Shown: piece after piece, positions 22,855-33,984 of the stretch
Layout: every line of letters starts with the position of its first letter
Position numbering within the stretch: the first letter of the stretch is position 1
From: Bactericera cockerelli
Lineage: Eukaryota > Arthropoda > Insecta > Hemiptera > Triozidae
DNA length: 64,000 nt
Direction: 5' to 3'
NCBI GenBank assembly: GCA_024516035.1
Contig: CM044963.1
Span: 20,018,703-20,082,702, forward strand
Program-made: the position numbers and the translations under genes
The notes under the pieces: generated by a model
What the model saw: the letters and a program-made list of their open reading frames with translations, nothing else
Databases searched by the model: none
Told to the model about the DNA's origin: nothing

Positions 22855-23334
22855 TTAATATGAGTAGCTGATCTGTGAGTTTCCCGCGAATGAAGAGGAA
22901 AACCCCCGTCGTGATATGATCATGTGGTTGAAAGCAACTTAAAAAAAAAACAAACAAACAAACAGGGGTAGCTCTCTGAAGGCCCCTAATCAAAATAGGA
23001 GAAGTACACATATCCACGGTTTTATCAGTACAAACATCGACATAGACTCTGCATTCAATGCATTTTTCATCAAAAACATATTTTTGAATGGATTCCTGAT
23101 TTTTTTTTCAGGCAGCATCATATACTTTATTTGCACAAAAGCATGCGTCTAAGAGATAAAGATCGCGAAAAATTACAGATTTAGCATCGCTAAAAGAGCC
23201 CTTTGAAAATTATTAAAAACAACCCCCAACTATTGAGTTCACTGCGCTATCCAGCTGCCTGAAACAAGTTACATAAAATACAAAAGTATTGATATGCGTA
23301 TTTTATCTTTGTAAATTCACTTTTCTTTTCACTT

Positions 23335-23457
23335 TGCACTGGTAGTCAAGTGGTTAACGCGCTAGTCTATAGTAATCCAGGTAGCGTAGGGATCCGTTGG
23401 TCGAATCCTACCCAGTGCATGCATTTTTCTCATTAATTTGAGTTTGTTGACCACACC
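23335..23457 (+). mobile_element. SINE-H, 3'-shortened copy
   Basis: CTGGTAGTCAAGTGGTTAAC (A-box) and GTTGGTCGAATCCTACCCAG (B-box) are followed by TTAATTTGAGTTTGTTGACC, after which the body stops. Confidence 0.82.
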
Positions 23458-23689
23458 TAGATAAATGTATTTATCTATTATTAAAGTACATATTTCAATC
23501 TTTCATTAAGGTTATAGAGACGGCCTTGGATGTCGATTCTTTGGGCTTCAATATTTATTTTCATTAATGTATAGAACATGTTCAACATAATATTAATATA
23601 ATTGTTATTATTTCCTGGATTATTAATATTCATTCATTCATACTTCAATGCTTGTTCATTCATACTCAACTTCATAGAGAAAACGCTCC

Positions 23690-23742
23690 ACACACACCAC
23701 ACACACACACACACACACCACACACACACACACACACACACC
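23690..23742. repeat. (CA)n microsatellite
   Basis: A CACA tract with interruptions (ACCACA). Its translation as His-Thr is meaningless. Confidence 0.9.
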
Positions 23743-24567
23743 GACAGAATAATTATTGAACATTGGCACCTGGTAATAATTATAGATCATAATCAGTAGG
23801 TATGTACAATTGTACACATTCTACAACTCTCTTTATTTATCATCTAGTATTAGTTCATTACATATTTTCCTCAATACTGTCAGCTCAGTTGTACTTTAGA
23901 AAAAGGGATAATAATACTATTCAATTGAAACATCTCCCCCTCTAATCCCACCCCTGCCTCATTAAGGTCCATTCTAAAAACACTCTACCCCTAAAACACT
24001 CACAAGACTGAACATTGCCAAAAGTAACCATTATTTTCATTTTTTTTTTAAGGAAGGGCGGGGAAAAATCTTTTTAGGACACCCAGGTCTTAGCCTGGGG
24101 TGTTGGATTTAAAACCACCCCTTTCCTGATGCATACCGCACTTGGAACCGAAATATTTTTATTACCAATTAGGTAATTATTACGAATTCACAAAGAAAAT
24201 TTACAACATTTTTGTAACCCAGTCTGAGAGATGTGTTCTCAACAAAAATAAAAAAAATATTCCTTTCTTGGTACTCGAACAATCGATCTCCGGGTTACGC
24301 TAACCCAGATACCGCTGATGTTTGAACAAATTTACTAATATTAAACGGATACCTAATGCAGTTGATAATACTAAAAACCTAAATCCTCTGCAAAAAAGAT
24401 ATGAAAATAGATAATGTGAGTTTGGTGGAAGACAAAGCCACAGCTTTAATCTCGCCCCTTGATTCACTACATATTCTATGTGTTCTTTTTATTTTATGTC
24501 CTGCTGTAGTTTACCAATAAGGTGTTAAATAATAATAATAAATAATAATGATGATCCCTCGTTTTTT

Positions 24568-24840
24568 TTGGTTTAACGTCTCTTCAATTTCCCATGGTCC
24601 AAATCGCAACGGGGTTTTACCCTCCATTCGCTGCGAACTCACAATCTGTTACCCCATTAACCTCAACCAGCGGGTCTCTAGTTGTGAACCAGGGAGCTGA
24701 TGTACACACTTCAAATTCTAACCCATCACAGGGTTAAAATTTGACTCGTCACTCATCAAAGTCCTAGCCTTGCGGACGTTGTTTAACGTTCAGTGATAGA
24801 AAGAGAACTGGTGTATTCCACGGCTATCGTCGCTGGCTAA
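24568..24840 (-). mobile_element. 5S-derived SINE-C, old full-length copy
   Basis: The tail is at the left (GGTTTAACGTCTCTTCAATT). The minus-strand head at the right reads AGCCAGCGACGATAGCC, then CACCAGTTCTC, CTGAACGTTAAACAACGTCC and GGACTTTGATGAGTGACGAG, covering the 5S A-box to C-box region. It is heavily mutated. Confidence 0.78.
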
Positions 24841-24896
24841 TCTCTCGTTGATTCTCTATTAGGCAGAGGGTCTCCCTGGGACCATGAGAGCAGTAG

Positions 24897-25250
24897 CCCG
24901 CTCCAAAACACTCTCCACTCTCATAATCTCCAATCCTTGAAACCGTCACACAACGCACTATGATGGGTTAATCTGAACTCAATAACCCATCAAAGTGTAA
25001 AAAAAGAGTAAAGTTATCATATTTATGTTAATCACTTTCGTGATATCACAACTACTCAAACTCGTTTTACTAAATCTACGCTGAACACCTGGGACTTGAA
25101 CCACCGACCTCCAGGTTACAAGTCCGCCGCCTTATCGATCAAGCTACTGAGGTCGGTTTGTGTAACCCATCAAAGTGAATTTTTCGACGACGCGACCATC
25201 GGTTGAAACTGGATTCGGAATTCTGAGAGTGGAGAGTGTTTCTGGAACGG
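24897..25250. mobile_element. Foldback MITE-L interrupted by SINE-F
   Basis: The left arm is CTCCAAAACACTCTCCACTC and TCATAATCTCC; the right arm is TGAGAGTGGAGAGTGTTTCT and GGAACGG. The middle was split by a SINE-F (24998-25162). Without that insert it would be close in size to the copies at 11397 and 58163. Confidence 0.8.
24998..25162 (-). mobile_element. SINE-F with 15-bp TSD
   Basis: A perfect TSD, TAACCCATCAAAGTG, lies at 24983-24997 and 25163-25177. The minus-strand head reads ACCGACCTCAGTAGCTTGAT, CGATAAGGCGGCGGACTTGT and GTGGTTCAAGTCCCAGG, ending GATATCACGAAAGTGATTAA. It defines the family boundaries well. Confidence 0.92.
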
Positions 25251-25768
25251 ATAATGGTGTGGAGTTCTGGAATTGTTTTGTTGTTTCTGTGTCTTCTCCA
25301 GTAAATAGCCATTGAATTGAATTGGTACTCAGTTTATAATGTCTAATTAACTACTTATACAACTGGATATCCTGTACTAATAGCAGGGTTCAGTGGTTTT
25401 TCCAGAAGTCGATTGCGAGCATAATGCATGGTGTTTGACCAAGTTAACAACAACAAGTAACAACAAAATACTTGAGAGTAATATTGCAAAGTCGGACTAA
25501 GTGCTGAATTTACTGTATATAAAATACAATTAGAGTTGATCTAAGTGGACAATATCCCTCACTTGGGCTTTAATGTGCTGTGTTTGGTTGAAACTCCGAA
25601 TTTAAGGTGTGTCTGACTTAGCTTACTTTAATCCTGTTTCAAAATGTGGCTCTAAGAGTCGCATTATTAATATACAACAAAAAAATCAAGATTAGCCAAC
25701 AATCTGAATTAAGGGTTTCGCACCGGAACCACTTTTGCATTAATGTTCAGGCTACTTTTTCCTTTACA

Positions 25769-25891
25769 TCCATGCCATTCCGGAAACAGAGAAACTCGGT
25801 TAGAATTTTCCGCTCCGATCGGGATTCGAACCCGCAATCTACGGGTCAGCAACCACTGCTCTTGAACCACTGAGCTATTTAAGTTGCGCGG
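25769..25891 (-). mobile_element. SINE-I copy
   Basis: The minus strand has AATAGCTCAGTGGTTCAAGA (A-box), CAGTGGTTGCTGACCCGTAG, TTGCGGGTTCGAATCCCGAT (B-box), then TTTCTCTGTTTCCGGAATGG. Confidence 0.82.
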
Positions 25892-26018
25892 CGGTCGGCA
25901 CTTCTGAATCTGCAAAACTTTTTCGCTGGCTGACAGTACATGAAATGCATGAACTATGTTTTCCGTTTTACCTTACACTCTGCGCTGTCTTTTCTTGTAA
26001 TAGGCTTCTTCAACTCGG

Positions 26019-26220
26019 CTCGTGGGGTAACGGTTGTGACACTGCCTGAGATCCAAGATCCTGATGACTCCCGGTTGAAAGACTTCGCACAAAATTCTGT
26101 TCCCTCGAACATGAGCGGCGCCTACAGCTGGTAGGTGAATGTGGTTATACTGGTACATCAAGGAATGAGGGTAAAACACCTCCTGTTTTACCTCAGTCAG
26201 GACGTAAATCCAATTAGATT
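26019..26220 (+). mobile_element. SINE-E, old diverged copy
   Basis: CGTGGGGTAACGGTTGTGAC (A-box region), CTCCCGGTTGAAAGACTTCG, CAAAATTCTGTTCCCTCGAA and finally CAGTCAGGACGTAAATCC keep the family order, with many substitutions. Confidence 0.65.
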
Positions 26221-26392
26221 AATGGACCTCTCTCCACCGTGTATTTATCAATAGTATATAGGACACGGAATATTTTAACACCCGGCCAGGTGTTTGATTA
26301 TTCACTGCTTGCAGAACTGCCGCTGACTGAAGTGCGAGATCAGCACCCAAGCGACAGATTAATCAATCGATTTCTTCATTTCTTTTAACGGA

Positions 26393-26600
26393 GCCGACCT
26401 TCGTAGCTCAGTGGTCAAAAGCATTGGTTACTGACCCGGAGGTTGCGGGTTCGAATCCCGACCGGACTGGAAAATTCCGACTGAGTTTTTCCGTTTCCAG
26501 AATGGCATGGATGTAAAGTGCCCTGAAGTTATACGAAAGCGGTTATGGGGCACATCTACCTTTGCAAAGGCGACTTAGCTGACCCCTTGCTAACACTCCG
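26393..26600 (+). mobile_element. SINE-I, reference copy
   Basis: CTTCGTAGCTCAGTGGTCAA (A-box), GGAGGTTGCGGGTTCGAATC (B-box), then GACTGAGTTTTTCCGTTTCC, AGAATGGCATGGATGTAAAG and ATACGAAAGCGGTTATGGGG. It continues with TTTGCAAAGGCGACTTAGCT. Confidence 0.85.
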
Positions 26601-26943
26601 ATTAAGCTCTTGTCTTGAACATCCAGCACTAGTTAAGATTTATTAGTTTTAGTTAACAATCACTTCTTAGTCAACCAGAATGTGACCTTACCCAAGGTCA
26701 AGCCTAGATCGTGAATATTGTCATTAAGGACATAAGTATGCACTATGTATTCATCCACCAGTAGCCATCACCTGAACTATGGGTAGTTGGGTACATAACT
26801 ACTTTTATTACACTCTTTACAATTTTGTCATTTGTATAGGGTGTTAAAAAAACTTGCAAACCCCTAAAAACTCGACAACTGTTTGAAATTCGAAAAAACG
26901 CTATACCTTGTATGGAATGGAGCGTTGAATGTTATTATTATGT

Positions 26944-27230
26944 ATATGACCTGGTTGGCGGGTTTTCAGGGAAACCCTTACAATTAACACTAAGATCTAA
27001 CTAGATCTATTGTTGCCAATTGATTCTATTTGGTTTTAACATCCTGATTTTAAATAGATAGTCAGGACGGGGATTTTAACCTCCACTCGCTGGAAATCGT
27101 ACTAGTGCATTAACCTCACCCATCTTGGGTAGGGATGGGAACAGAATTTTCTTCGAAAAGTCTGCCCCATCCGGGAATTGAACACGGGATATCTGGACTA
27201 GGAGCAGAAGTCACAACCGTTACACCACGG
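26944..27230 (-). mobile_element. SINE-E, long copy
   Basis: The right-end minus-strand head has CTCCGTGGTGTAACGGTTGT, the TATCCCGTGTTCAATTCCCG B-box, and GACTTTTCGAAGAAAATTCT. The shared body follows, then GTCCTGACTATCTATTTAAA and a 3' part with GTAAGGGTTTCCCTGAAAAC. Confidence 0.83.
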
Positions 27231-27567
27231 AGTAGTTAATGAAAGATAAATTACTGTCATTTTTTTTAATATTTAAAAAAAGTAGTTGTTCCCCGGAAAA
27301 AAAAAAAAAAAAATCATCAATTAGTCATGTGAAACATGTTTTCATCTTATTGTTTTAGGGATTTTTAAAGAAATTTTTACCCTGTTTAGATATAATTTGC
27401 AAAACCTTCACCAAGGTTTTTAAATCTTACTTTTGACCATTCAGACCTGAGTATGCTTGGTAAAAAGAATTAAATTTATTTTTTATTCTAGGCACAAGCT
27501 CTATTACTTTATATGTACATGTATCAATATAAAATAAAGCAATACCATGTTAAAAAAAAAAAAGGAG

Positions 27568-27667
27568 ATGTAAAACTCGGTCAGAATTTTTCGCTCGTGC
27601 CGGGATTCGAACACGCGACCTCCAGGTCAGCAACCAATGGTCTTAATCACTGAGTCATTACTGCCAT
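27568..27667 (-). mobile_element. SINE-I head copy
   Basis: The minus strand has TAATGACTCAGTGATTAAGA, CCATTGGTTGCTGACCTGGA and GTCGCGTGTTCGAATCCCGG, then GAAAAATTCTGACCGAGTTT. The body is truncated. Confidence 0.78.
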
Positions 27668-27831
27668 GCTCTTTTTTTTACCCACCCTGTATATCCGTTA
27701 ACTACATACATACTGTGGGTGCCTATTTATATTCGCTTACTCTGAAGATTGAAGGATGGTTAGTTGGTCACTCTGTGTAATTGTCCAATTATACAGGGAG
27801 TCTCAGTCTGAAGATATTGGAAATAATAATA

Positions 27832-27867
<36 letters not shown>

Positions 27868-28030
27868 GAGTGTTTCACAGGCTTTGTTATTTTGTAGCTA
27901 TGAAACAGGAGCTACTATACAATAAGCTTGTGTTCTGTGTTGTAGCCTGCCCATTCTGTAGTATGCCTCCTCTCTGATGGGCGAGAAGTGATACAATACC
28001 GAAGTGATGCTGGGTCCCCCGTCGAGATGT
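27832..28030 (-). mobile_element. SINE-A, 5'-truncated copy
   Basis: A 30-T run (the complement of the poly-A tail) lies at the left. On the minus strand the body reads TCGGTATTGTATCACTTCTC, GCCCATCAGAGAGGAGGCAT and GGCTACAACACAGAACACAA. The tRNA head is missing. Confidence 0.85.
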
Positions 28031-28372
28031 GAGATGTGTATAATAAAGCCATACGATAAATAAAAAATTGCTATCATTGTTCATATCTGTGAAGAATGTT
28101 TACCACTTGGTCCACCCACTATATTTAATAGTTATCTGAATGGAGGATTTTAATACCTACCCACTACCCATACGTAAGGTTTAGATGTTAAAATAACTAT
28201 CTAAATAGCTAATTAGTTAAACTGAAAATTATTTCATGGGTAAAACAGTAAGACTAGGTAGCTATTAAGTTCATTTACGACATTGTAAAAATGTACCAGT
28301 ATAGAAAAGTACTAGTCAGCAGTCATTACCTTACCTCCAAGAACTATCATATTGTTTTAATTAAAGTTTAGT

Positions 28373-28587
28373 TTAAAGTCGTTTTTCAACTCCATGGTCA
28401 TACACGACGGGGGTTTTAACCTCCATTCGCAGGAAACTTACAAACCTGCTACCCACATTGACCTCACCCAGCCTGGGTTGGGCCGGAATGCCGGCATCAT
28501 GACGCCTTCACCTCGCTAGACGTTGCTTAACTTCGGTTATTCTGCGAGAACTGGTGCATTCAACGCGCCATCGACGCGACGCTGGCT
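28373..28587 (-). mobile_element. 5S-derived SINE-C copy
   Basis: The tail TTTTTCAACTCCATGGTCAT is at the left, then the shared body CCTCACCCAGCCTGGGTTGG. The minus-strand head CGATGGCGCGTTGAATGCAC, CAGTTCTCGCAGAATAACCG and AAGTTAAGCAACGTCTAGCG is at the right. Confidence 0.85.
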
Positions 28588-29561
28588 GAAAAAAACTATG
28601 TTCAAGCTGGACAATTCCAATCAAAATATTTTAATCAATTTTGTTTATTTTTTAAGCACAAATATTTTGCCATCACTTATCAGTGATATCTTTAACGTGT
28701 TATTACAGACACACTACAAACAACAATATAATTTAATATGGGAATTCTTAATTGGCCATGTTGTGATTTGTTATGCAGCCATTTTCTAGTATCTTGTTAC
28801 ATAAGATGAATTTTATTTTAAATTTTTAACCAAAACAGCACAAACATATTTACATGTTAGGGGCATTTGATTGGTTGAAGATAAAGAAAATATAGCAAGG
28901 TCATTTCAGAGATCAACAGAATTGAAATTTCTGTAATCAGCTGTATTTGTGTTTGTCTTCTCTGATTGGTTCTTAACTCATCTCATTTCAAAATAAATTT
29001 AAAATGCATAATCAAAATTTGGCGCTCTCAATTAATATTCCATTTATCGCAGAATCAGAACCAATCAGAAGCTAGAACATCAGTTTGTTTACATTTTGAG
29101 AGAAACAGTCGATAAACAATTATTACACAGTGCATTTTATTATGACTGTTTGCTCTGATTATTGTATACATATATGTAGAGCTTCCATATAATCTCACCC
29201 AGGCCTGAGTTTCTCAAAAACGAATCAAATTATCTAAAAACGCAATAACCCGTATTTCTTAATTTTTAGGGCCCTAGTCAGGCTGGGTGTGAACAAACTT
29301 TAAAATCTTAAGTAGAATGGTATGCCGTGTGGCATATTGTTTCAAAGGTCTCATTGAGAGAAGTTCATAACAGCAAATTTCAGTGAGCAAAAACACTTAC
29401 CGTTCTCGAGATACAGGTCGGACGTCTTAGGTAATATCCATATATGTATTTTGACCTATAACTCGTTAACCGTAAATTCTAGAAGGATGAAATTTGTTAA
29501 TATTAACTCCTTATGGCGAGACCTTTTCCCCCTAATAAAGATAAAGGATTACGGGTCCGTG

Positions 29562-29833
29562 CTTCCGTGGCGTAACGGTTGTGACTAATGTCCGTAGTTC
29601 AGAGATACTGAATTCGATTCCCGGTCTAAGCAGACTTTTCACACAGAAAATTCTGTTTCTTCGAAACACGTGGCTGCGTGTTTAAACTGAAATTTGTGGC
29701 AATGAACACGTGAGTTTGCGAAACTCGTAGGTGAGGTCAATGTGGGTTATGTGGGTGTAGCTCGTACGATTCCCAGAGAACGGAGGGTAAAACCCCCGCC
29801 CTGAAGATCTCGATTTGGGACGTTTAAAACCAC
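29562..29833 (+). mobile_element. SINE-E copy
   Basis: TCCGTGGCGTAACGGTTGTG (A-box), TGAATTCGATTCCCGGTCTA (B-box), the ACAGAAAATTCTGTTTCTTC foldback block, then GTAGCTCGTACGATTCCCAG and GGGTAAAACCCCCGCCCTGA. The centre has a duplication around GTGAGTTTGCG. Confidence 0.82.
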
Positions 29834-29862
29834 ATATACCTATTTAATAATGAGTTAACTTT

Positions 29863-30118
29863 TTTTTAAGTGGGGTTTAACGTCGCTTTCAACTGCCATG
29901 GTCATATCACGACGGGGGTTTTACCCTCCATTCGCAGTAAACTCACAAACCTGCTACTCACATTGACCTCACCCAGCCTGAGTGGGGCTGGGAAAAGCCA
30001 GCGTCACGAGAATTAGAATTTGAATGGTCACCCATCCAACTCTTAACCTCGCTGGATGTCGCTTAACTTCGGTGTTCTGAAGGGAACCGGTGTAATCAAC
30101 ATGCCATCGACGCTGGCT
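29863..30118 (-). mobile_element. 5S-derived SINE-C, young full-length copy
   Basis: A perfect 12-bp TSD, TGAGTTAACTTT, lies at 29851-29862 and 30119-30130. The minus-strand head reads GGCATGTTGATTACACCGGT, CAGAACACCGAAGTTAAGCG and GTTAAGAGTTGGATGGGTGA. That is a recognisable 5S rRNA with A-box, intermediate element and C-box. It is nearly identical to 62518-62778, so the subfamily was active recently. Confidence 0.92.
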
Positions 30119-30130
30119 TGAGTTAACTTT

Positions 30131-30336
30131 ACTTTCAACTGTATGGTCGTAATATTACGAGGGCAGATTTAACCTCCATTCGCTGGAATGGGACCGGAAA
30201 AGTGACCTCACCCAGCCTAAGTGGGACCGGAAAAGTCACAGCATCACAAAGATGTGAATTTAAATGGTCACCCATACAAATCTTAACCTCCCTGGGCGTT
30301 GCTTTACTTCAATGACACCGACCCCGCCGCTGGCTG
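30131..30336 (-). mobile_element. 5S-derived SINE-C, older copy beside a young one
   Basis: CTTTCAACTGTATGGTCGTA at the left and CCTCACCCAGCCTAAGTGGG in the body. The 5S-like minus-strand head, with GTATGGGTGACCATTTAAAT and GTTAAGATTTG, lies at the right. The young copy at 29863 inserted at its tail. Confidence 0.8.
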
Positions 30337-30725
30337 GTCGCAGGTTTAACTTCTAAACCAGCAGATATAATCGACATTAATCACATGTAATCGTCTGATA
30401 ATTTATAACAGGAATCATTATTGGCATTGATTTTAAATTTCTGCTAATATCACTTTTCAATCCGACCGTGGTGAACAATATTATTGAACATGGGTCATGG
30501 TCCTTTCTGTCAGGAAATGAAGAATTTAGTCGAAGAAATGGGGAAACAAATAAAAGAGAAAAGTGGAGAACCGAAAGCCAAATCCTTCCTCTATACCAAT
30601 CCCTGTCCTTGGCAATCCAGAGAGAGAATTTATCCAGTATTCTTGGGACTTTTCCTCCCATCAATCCCTCTCTGGACCACATCTTCCAACTTTAATTTGC
30701 TTGTTGTTCGTAAATAAATCTTCAA

Positions 30726-30732
<7 letters not shown>

Positions 30733-30762
<30 letters not shown>
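30733..30762. repeat. Poly-A run
   Basis: About 29 consecutive A residues with no attached SINE body recognised. Confidence 0.85.
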
Positions 30763-30765
<3 letters not shown>

Positions 30766-30785
30766 ACAAACACCAGGAGTATTGG

Positions 30786-30862
30786 CACACTAAAGGACTT
30801 GAACCAGCGACCTCAAGGTTACGATTCTCTTGCCTTGTCAACCGATCTACCTGAGGTCGATG
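30786..30862 (-). mobile_element. SINE-F head fragment
   Basis: The minus strand reads CGACCTCAGGTAGATCGGTT, CGTAACCTTGAGGTCGCTGG and TTCAAGTCCTTTAG; the body is absent. Confidence 0.72.
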
Positions 30863-31235
30863 TATGAATAGCTATTATTATTACTGTGTAGGTACATGTA
30901 TAATTTTATGTATGTAGATACTACAAAGAGTAATAAATTAAATCTGCGGGCAGCTGTATCAACTCGACACTTCATTTTAAAAACATTTTTTGAAACCCCC
31001 AAACAATAGAGAGAACATTTTACTTTTGCACCAAAACATCGCTGAAAAATTGGGTAATAAAGCAACAGGGGGGGTGCAGCGCTGATTACAGATCTGAGGC
31101 CTATTGTTGTGAAATATTTTGCGGCCATGTCTCGGACCCACCTGGTAAGGATGTGGAGGGGTAGGGTGATAATTTGTATTGATTTTCGACATTTCCGCAA
31201 AAATAATTCAGTTTCATAATTATTACCTATTGAAC

Positions 31236-31431
31236 CGACCCACCTGATCGTAAAGGCGGCGGACTTGTAACCTGGAGGTCGGAGGTTCAAGTCCCGGTTT
31301 CAGCATAGATTTAGTAAAACGACTTAGAGTAGTTGTGTAGTTTAACTAACTATTGATGTGTTGAGTGTGGTTTAAAGGTGCCTTGGGTTACTTGAATGCC
31401 CATGAAAGTGATTAACACAGATATAATGATA
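31236..31431 (+). mobile_element. SINE-F copy, long subfamily
   Basis: GATCGTAAAGGCGGCGGACT, GGAGGTTCAAGTCCCGGTTT (B-box), then GTTTAACTAACTATTGATGT and GAAAGTGATTAACACAGATA. The GTGTTGAGTGTGGTT segment is repeated at 31436-31502. Confidence 0.84.
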
Positions 31432-31504
31432 ACTGATAAAACTACCTATTGAAGTGTTGAGTGTGGTTAAAAGGTGACCTGGGTATTTCGAATGTCCATG
31501 TAGG

Positions 31505-31587
31505 GTTGCCCAGCTCAGTACCACAGTCGATCAGGTGGCAGACTCATAACCTGGAGGTCGCTGGTTCGAGTCCCAAGGACGGGAATA
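31505..31587 (+). mobile_element. SINE-F head fragment
   Basis: CAGCTCAGTACCACAGTCGA, TAACCTGGAGGTCGCTGGTT and CGAGTCCCAAGGACGGGAAT: an independent tRNA-like head 70 bp downstream of the previous SINE-F. Confidence 0.7.
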
Positions 31588-32735
31588 TTTTTTACAAAGC
31601 GGTTTTGAGTTATAAATGTGATACCTGCAATTTTTAATACAAATAGAATTTAAAGACTAAAATTAATATAAAATGGGATTAAAATAATTTAAAGGCAGAC
31701 CGTCCCTAAAGGCAGAATGTAGTGCGCTGTGATTGGTTGAAACTCCGTCTTGAGGAACGATAAGTCAGACTGTCCCTCAAGTCAGACTAAAGTGCGCTGT
31801 GAATGTGACCGTCCCTCATCATGTTTCCATTCTATTTCAGCCCTTAATTAACCTATTTAATGTTGAGACCACAAATAACTGGCTTTTCGAGTCCCGCACG
31901 CAATAGAAAACAAAGTAAATTTAGAACCCACTCATTCCTCTGAAAGACTCGTCAAATCCCTCTCTACATTTCAAAATTTTAAACCTCTGTGAAACCGCAA
32001 GAAATGATCGCCCATCTCTACAATACCGTGGGCGGGTCGGACAATGAGGGCGGCGGGGGCGGGTGGGGGGTCACTACTTTGGGCTGAAAAGTCACTCGAC
32101 CTACTCCTATTTCAGCCAGGGCTGTGTGGGATGGAAAAGCCTGGCCTGCTCGAACATTGGGATTAAATTTCAGCGTAGACGTAGAACTGTGGGGAGGGTG
32201 GGAGGTTGAGGGGGAGGGGGGGGACACTCCAAACAAAAGGTAAGGTATCCATTTCTCTGGAAAATTGTACAATGCGAATATTCTGAATGCAGGTTTTATT
32301 ATTTTGGTTGTAACTGTTGTTGTTGTTGTTGGTGTCGCTGTTGTTATAATTGTTACAACCATAACAAAATTTAGGCAAGGAATTAGTTAGATATACATAT
32401 TACATTACAGCTGCTTTTCTAGAAAGTCTCGCAGTTCATAATAAAATTCTCGTAAATTAAAACCAAGACCATTTTGAAAATTTGATACTTTAACTCTGCA
32501 TAAAGTTTCGGCTTTACTGGGGTCAAAACAGAGAAGCTTTTCCCTTTCTGTGAATACCTTTTTGCAGTAAATTCAGTAGCAATAAATTCAGTAATCGAAA
32601 ATAACATCTGAGTTATAATTTATAATACACTGAGTTATTCAATTTCGCTTTTTAATGACGCCAGATGAACATTGAAATATTTCTCCCTCGGAGCCGCAAT
32701 ACTAGATTGCTTGTTGCTCATTCATTAAGATAATA

Positions 32736-32941
32736 ATAATGCTCTTTAGTGGAAGGTAACCACCAGGCGAGGTTAATGCTCAAAGCATTTTCTACCACCT
32801 AACCCTCAGAGTTCTTATTATGTGGTCACAAACTCAAAGTAATGAGGAAAAATGCGTGCACTGGGTGGGATTCGAACCAACGGTTCCCTACGCTACCTGG
32901 ATTACCAGACTAGCGCCTTAACCACTTGACTACCAGTGCAC
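32736..32941 (-). mobile_element. SINE-H, full-length copy
   Basis: The minus-strand head reads TGCACTGGTAGTCAAGTGGT, TAAGGCGCTAGTCTGGTAAT and CCGTTGGTTCGAATCCCACC. The full body and CCTGGTGGTTACCTTCCACT end are at the left, after an ATAATAATG run. Confidence 0.88.
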
Positions 32942-33254
32942 TAAGAAACCTTTGTACAGTGATATTCTCCAAAATATGAAAAAACAATTCAGATCAAGCT
33001 TAATAAAAAAAAAATATACATACAATAAACTTGAATAAACATGACTATTATAAGCAAAGCCTGTACAAGTGTGGTGATGATGCCTTTGGCTTTCTCATGT
33101 CTTTGGCATTTCTTGATCATTGATTCGGTCTTTTCTGGGAACAAAATATATTTCTAAAAATCTTTGATTTGAATCGATAAAAAAAGTTAACAAAATATTG
33201 TGCTACCTAACACTGACAAACAATCAAACTCACTGTGACGAATTTTTTACGGAA

Positions 33255-33322
33255 ATTATGACTGTGGAACCACCGACCTCCAGGTTCGCCGACTTATCGA
33301 TCAACCTATTGAGGTCGGTTGA
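33255..33322 (-). mobile_element. SINE-F head, decayed
   Basis: The minus strand reads ACCGACCTCAATAGGTTGAT, CGATAAGTCGGCGAACCTGG and AGGTCGGTGGTTCCACAG. The part of the tRNA-like head between the boxes is shortened. Confidence 0.72.
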
Positions 33323-33794
33323 TTTGAAATAATAATAAATAGAGAATTATTCATCCACCACCGTTTTTCTCGCCGCCAATTTGGAATTAATTTATGAACA
33401 CTTTTGCGATAGGGTAACCTTCGCTCAAAATCTCCATGGAAACCAACATTAGTTATTGAGACTACCCGTGTTATTACAACATTACATATGAAGTGTTCTA
33501 ATTATCAAAATTAAATACACGAGTATAAGTTTATATTTTTAAAAGTAACTTAAGGAAAACTAATAAAACCTTGGGAAAACTAATGACTTGCCAAAGGTTG
33601 AAGAGACTATTCAGACCACAGAATTATAGAGGAATACTTCGATAAATACGTACCAATTATATCAAACTATTTCTATGTATATCCTCTATATTTTCAATAT
33701 TCAAGATTATCCAACCCATGTATACTATGAATACATTACCAATTATGTATACACAGGCAGATTCCACAAGATGAGAGTATCAGGTATAGAAAGC

Positions 33795-33975
33795 ACTTAG
33801 ACCTACTTCCATCAGCCTTTAATTTACATGTTTACTCTTCAAAGGTAATCATTCTTCCTAATGTTTCACCTATTTCTCATTTATCCTATAAAATACATAA
33901 GACCTATTTGACTGCTGGAGTAAAGGTACTTTTCAGTCTTACTTTGGCAGTATAAACAAGGTTTATTCTATTCTA
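33795..33975 (+). mobile_element. LINE-like 3' end with TATTC tail
   Basis: TTTGACTGCTGGAGTAAAGG, TCAGTCTTACTTTGGCAGTA and TAAACAAGG precede a TTCTATTCTATTC tail. A related copy is at 56190-56276. The end resembles the SINE-B 3' end (GCTGGAATAATGGGACTT, CGGGCAGTATAAATAAGG), so this is a candidate partner LINE for SINE-B. Confidence 0.5.
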
Positions 33976-33984
33976 TTCCAATAG

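Larger units (their letters stand above)
22121..22943 (+). mobile_element. 5S-derived SINE-C interrupted by two SINE-D
   Basis: The first part (22121-22226) has AAGCAACGTTCAGTGAGGCT and GGACTTGTATGGGTGACCAT, including the 5S C-box-like GATGGGTGACC region, and continues into the shared body. The rest (22855-22943) resumes at TTAATATGAGTAGCTGATCT and runs to CGTCGTGATATGATCATGTG. Between them lie two independent SINE-D insertions, each with its own TSD. Confidence 0.83.

Noticed and set aside
26838..27690. A second mariner-like element bounded by AGGGTGTTAAAAAA and CCACCCTGTA
   Set aside because: The two ends are not convincing inverted repeats of each other, and SINEs fill the interval.
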